Shown: positions 59,651 through 64,000 of the stretch, piece after piece
Layout of the letters: every line of letters begins with the position of its first letter
How positions within the stretch are numbered: the first letter of the stretch is position 1
Assembly (NCBI GenBank): GCA_039000515.1
Contig: JBCFYV010011164.1
Location: 40,864,566 to 40,928,565, forward strand
From: Timema cristinae
Lineage: Eukaryota; Arthropoda; Insecta; Phasmatodea; Timematidae
DNA: 64,000 nucleotides
Direction: 5' to 3'
Position numbers and translations under genes: made by a program
Notes under the pieces: generated by a model
What the model was told of the DNA's origin: nothing
The model's database searches: none
Seen by the model: only the letters and a program-made list of their open reading frames with translations

Positions 59651-62600
59651 TTCTGAACCAGGTTGGATTCTTCTAGTGTATCTTTGAGAATAATTTAGGG
59701 CTATTGAAAAGTGTATAAATAATTTTAAAAATATAATATATGGTTTAAAAAAATATTTGTGCAGCTGAAGAATGTAAGTTAAGATGGACTCGACTTAGAG
59801 AATATTTTGGCAGACAAGTTTTCTCAACAAAGTTGTTTTTGGTTTCTTTGATCAGCTGACTGCTTGACGCGCGCTCTGTGCTGTATACTATTTTCTTTAG
59901 AATCTTTTGATTGGATGAAGTCTCTTATTACCTCATTGGTTGAAACGGTCACGTGATTACGGATACGGAGACTGTGATTGCGTGTAGAATTTCTTATGGA
60001 CCTGGAGCACGGAATACGGACCTACGGATACGGAGTCTGTGTCTGGGCCTTAACACGCTTGTCGTGTTTAGCTCGACTGCTGAGGACGGGGAGATTGAGG
60101 TTCGAATCTCGGTCGGGTGAACTGGGGGGGGGGGGTTTCCTAAATGGTTTTTCACTCTACCTCCACGCAAATGCAATTCCTTATTCATTAGCATAATTAG
60201 TACTTAAAGCGTATAACCCGAACATATAGTAAGACGCGGTGCTAAATAATATTTTTACCCATCTGGTGTTACACCCCTTTTAAATGTATTGTTGCAACCT
60301 ATATGTAATGAGAAATGTTGATCTAAATATTCTAATATCTTTTTCATGGATCTTATACGCTTATAGGCCTAATGAATGTCAGAAACATGTTGTGTCTGTA
60401 CCTTAACTCTAGTATCAATATTCATTATTTACACTTATTAAAGATTTTGAAAATTGTAAGCTAAGAGAGTGGAATTCTGTAAACTTTTTCTGTCATATCT
60501 GAGTAAGTTTAATAATTATTTTATAATCTAAGCCTATGTATGCACATCACTAAGATTCTAATAATAACAAAATTAATATAGTAAAAAAGACCTATATTAT
60601 TATAAAATAAAAACAAATCTCACACAGAAGAATCTAAATATTCAAACGAATGCAATTGTTACATGTCACCAAAAGTATTTTAGTAACACCTACTCAACAT
60701 TTAACATTCTTATTATAAAACATCCCAACTTAACAAAACCTAACCTTTCTGACCTTCCATGTATGTCAATAAATTGATTTTTTTTAAATTTGAGATGATA
60801 TCTAAAAAATAAACTATTTAAGTTAGTATAGGACAATTTGTTCATGAATATGGATGGTGACATGTTCGTGAATACAGTGGGTATATTTTTGTGAAGATGA
60901 ATATTATGTAGGCTATGCCAATACAGTATTTTAGGGAAAGATACCTAAATTTTAGGAATAAAAATGTTGCCTCATGGGAGACTAGGTTTTGTTAGGGGCT
61001 AACTAGGCTGAACTAAGCTGGCCATAGCTGAAAAGATGATGAATGATTATGATGAGATTGTGATAGTTTATGATAATAAACACTATTGATTCCGTTCTAA
61101 AAATTCTTATTGTCATGTTGGGACATTTTAATTCCCTTGAATATTTACTTTCTGGTATTTAGGTGAGTAGACCCTAGACCCCTATATTTTTTATTTTACT
61201 ATGCTATATATAATATTTGCCAAATTATCTGAATAGTGTTATTATTCTATTCATATTATTGTGTGTATGAAAAATAAAAATAAGTTATCAGTGTTTTATA
61301 TTAAATGACAAATAATATTTTTAAAAACACTCGTAAATTGTATATCATCTTCACAACTAATACACAGATTTATGACATACAAAGATTAATTGTATTTGTT
61401 TTAAAGTATTTACTAACTTTATTGCACAATAAAATACCTTATTCGACCATTAGCCATTTTGGTCTTATCGGTATTCTTTAGTCTAGGTCCTAACTCTTAT
61501 TTGATTTCTATTTTGTGTAAAGTACCTCTCATAATTATTTTTTCTCATCAAATAAATACATTCACACTAATAAAATTTACCTAAAATACTATTTTCAGTA
61601 TAATATTCTAGCATTAGGCTTAGCCTCCCTACTGTTTATTTCTTTATAGAAGGTTGAATTATGTTAAGTTATTATGGTTTGTAACCATAAACAAATAAAC
61701 TATTATGAAAGAACTTTTAAAACACATGTTTTAATATATTTTTACATTTTAAGTTGCCCCTATTGTAACCTAGCTAACTTAGTCCTACCTTTATTAAGAG
61801 GTGTTTCAAGCCATGTTAAGTACTACTGTGTAAGAGTCTAGTACACTTTAACCGTCCCACATTTGGCTATTTTTCACTGGAATGTGTTGATATTTTACTC
61901 TCTTTATTATGCACACTATAGTATGTAGGATTGAATAACACTAAGATTTAATTTTTTTAAATAATTTAATCAAGTACTGTATCTCTAATTCATTCACAAC
62001 CTTAGTTAACTTGGATGACAGCTCAAAAAGTTACTAGAAATAGTCCCTAATACATCTGTATGCCAACAGCTGACATATATCACTTTGGATGACTGTAATG
62101 AAAACAGATGGTAATATATGAATGTGATAGTTAACCACAGTCATTTAGGCCAATATTATTTATAGATTTCTTTGAGGTCGGACACAAAACTTATTTATCA
62201 TTTTATTCCACTCAAAAAATATATTATTCACAGAACTTCCCACAAAAGGTCTTAGGAAAATAGCGTCAAATGGCGACCGACGAATTTAAACAATGTGGTT
62301 GAACATGACGTAAACAAGTTTTTTTTACAATGATGTGTGGATAAAAATATTTTATTCTGTTAAATATTTTGAAATACAATAAAATAATCATAAAATAATT
62401 TATTAGACATAAAAAAAATGACAAGTATTTTCTCTTTTCTAAGTAAATACGATGCCTGTATTAAAAGGTATTGATGTATGCATTATATTACACATAGTCA
62501 TTAACGTTCCAAAACAAAGAATAAGTACTTTTAATTATGTTTAAAATATTGTTTCAAGTTGGATGAACATAAATTATCAAAAGTAATGAAATAGTATGAA

Positions 62601-63689
62601 AAAACTTAAGTTTACTTTATTAAATTTACTTTATAACAGGTAATTAAAATACTTAGCATACATAACAAAACAGTGATATTTTACAAGTGTTGGCAACCAA
62701 AACCTAAACATACGATTTTTGAACTGTCATCCAGGTAAAAACCTATCATGAACAGACTCTAAATAAAACTCGACAATATATCACCCTAATCACTTTTGAA
62801 ATGTTAATATTGACATTGACATATGACTTTACTTTGATTCTGCGCACTGGATGGAAGACGTCATTCCACGATTCTTTGAGGTACACTTGTGATCTTGTGC
62901 ACTGTGCACTAAAATTGCTATGGTGTGTGATGAATCATTCACACTTATTACATTGAATTGTTTATTTTATCTATAATTATAAATTTAATTTATTTACACA
63001 TGAAAGGTTAAGTTAAGCTGGGTTTATAAAGTGTCATAGTGATGAAAGGTTAGATTAAGCTCAGTTGGATAAGTGTCATAATAATTAATATAAATTTGTA
63101 ATATTTCAATGATTTCATCAATATGTTTAACTTTGTCTATAATTTGGTCATTTTGGATATGTGTGATCACCTATAGCTAGTTAGATCATTTGAAGTTAAA
63201 TTTACTATGAAATAAAGTTAATTGTGGTCGTCATAGGCGGTTTTTACGCCTTCATAAAGGCGGCAAAATTATGTTTGGGGCTTAGTGTAACATGTCCAAA
63301 TAGTTTTAGAACAGCTGAAAGATATCCATCACTTAGGTGAGTGGAACTTTTTCTTATTTAATCTAAAAGTTTTTTTCTTGCTTTTTTAATTCAGATCGAT
63401 TCTAGGGGTTTTAATGTTTAAAATAATGTATGGCCGATATCAATATCTTATATATTTTAAGAAAAAAATGGTTTAAGATGAAACTGTTAAGACACACTAA
63501 ACTCTTGTGCAACATTAGCCTGTCACATATGTGAATTATTACTAGCTTAACTCTATAATAGAAAAAACTCTACAAACAATTAATCTTAAAATTGGTATTT
63601 CCCAAATCTTGGGGAAATAGCCTAATAATGCAATTTTGTAATGTTAATTCATAAAGAAAACATCTTTCTGACATTCAGCATAAGCTTAC

Positions 63690-63860
63690 CCACTAGACTG
63701 TGACAGACTTCCAATCAACTTAATGGCTGGTGACAAGGATTTTGTGATCCGAATCTCGGCTGGGTATTAGGGAGTGGCTTTATCACTTTTGATTTAACTT
63801 CTAATTGTAATTTTCCTATTTTCTCTCTAAACAAATTTGGGTGTGCCATCTTTTAAACAA
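63690..63860 (+). mobile_element. Very decayed SINE family A
   Basis: GATCCGAATCTCGGCTGGGT matches the B-box region and TTTTCCTATTTTCTCTCTAAAC the body. Tail and A box are not recognisable. Confidence 0.45.
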
Positions 63861-64000
63861 TCCTTTTTATACCTACTATGTTGATTAAACTGTTGATTTA
63901 CTACTTAATTAATACCAACACTAATGCTTACCTTTATAAATTATCATAATTATAGTGCACATAACATGTAAGTACATCATACAAGGTTCATTGTTCCAAT

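Larger units (their letters stand above)
57652..60050. mobile_element. PIF/Harbinger-like DNA transposon, 2.4 kb
   Basis: The inverted ends agree at 27 of the first 29 positions (AGGCCCWGACACAGACTCCG…). They are flanked by the 3-bp duplication TAA (57,649-57,651; 60,051-60,053), as expected for Harbinger elements. Subterminal TCCGTA/TCCGTGG units are repeated at both ends. A MADF-domain relic lies at 58,120-58,270, and no transposase is visible. At least three SINEs (58,580; 59,095; 59,466) have inserted into it. Confidence 0.9.
57625..60251 (+). mobile_element. SINE family A split by a Harbinger-like element
   Basis: The SINE head (CCGCCTCGGTGGCGTAGTTG) is at 57,625-57,651, and its remainder resumes at 60,054 with CACGCTTGTCG, GAGGTTCGAATCTCGG and the tail AGTAAGACGCGGTGCTAA. 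The whole is flanked by a perfect 13-bp duplication TTTTTACCCATCT (57,612-57,624 and 60,252-60,264). The 2.4 kb between the halves is a younger insertion. Confidence 0.95.
57534..64000. other. Intron 1 (or beyond) of second XKR gene
   Basis: 57.6-60.3 kb is a nest of mobile elements (listed separately). From 60,265 to 64,000 the sequence is AT-rich with no recognised exon. 63,000-63,085 holds two tandem copies of a unit of about 40 bases (GAAAGGTTAAGTTAAGCT…GTGTCATA), and 63,690-63,860 a very decayed SINE. Confidence 0.55.

Overview
The window is AT-rich animal DNA with split genes and dense, layered transposon debris. Spliceosomal introns, tRNA-headed SINEs, a mariner, hAT and PIF/Harbinger-type elements, arthropod-style LINEs and Ty3/Gypsy remnants point to an arthropod, most likely an insect. 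I cannot name the species. There are no operons, functional RNA genes or CRISPR arrays.

Three host genes are visible. (1) 3,030-8,742, minus strand: four consecutive exons encode the first AAA+ ATPase module of an ATAD2/ATAD2B-type chromatin ATPase. The 5' end and the bromodomain half were not found in the window. (2) 32,471-48,611, minus strand: a complete six-exon XK-related (XKR, CED-8-like) membrane protein. All five introns keep phase, and the joined reading frame is 421 codons plus a stop. (3) 57,244-57,533, plus strand: the first exon of a second XKR gene, which leaves the window to the right. The two XKR genes are divergent, with starts 8.6 kb apart. They share the position and phase (2) of their first intron, and each has a DExD tetrapeptide (DEID, DEND) in the N-terminal tail at nearly the same residue number.

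The rest is introns and intergenic sequence filled with mobile elements. 8.7-32.4 kb holds SINE pieces, several hAT-type elements with 8-bp target duplications (including a decayed TTF/ZMYM-type hAT at 20,005-22,851), a 47-bp minisatellite at 24.3-24.8 kb, and a broken LINE at 27.25-30.86 kb. Introns of the minus-strand XKR gene hold a dead mariner, a hAT MITE, a tRNA-like foldback element, a 23-bp-TIR MITE, a LINE split by a 1.3-kb insert, and a Gypsy gag relic. The 48.6-57.2 kb interval between the XKR genes holds SINEs, a short-TIR element, a Gypsy reverse-transcriptase relic and an element with about 100-bp TIRs.

Intron 1 of the second XKR gene contains a clear nest: a SINE with a 13-bp target duplication is split by a 2.4-kb Harbinger-like element (TAA duplication, MADF-domain relic), which itself carries at least three SINEs. 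I found no new multi-gene system. The most testable ideas are the possible caspase sites in both XKR tails, the two SINE families sharing one 3' tail, and the nested insertions.
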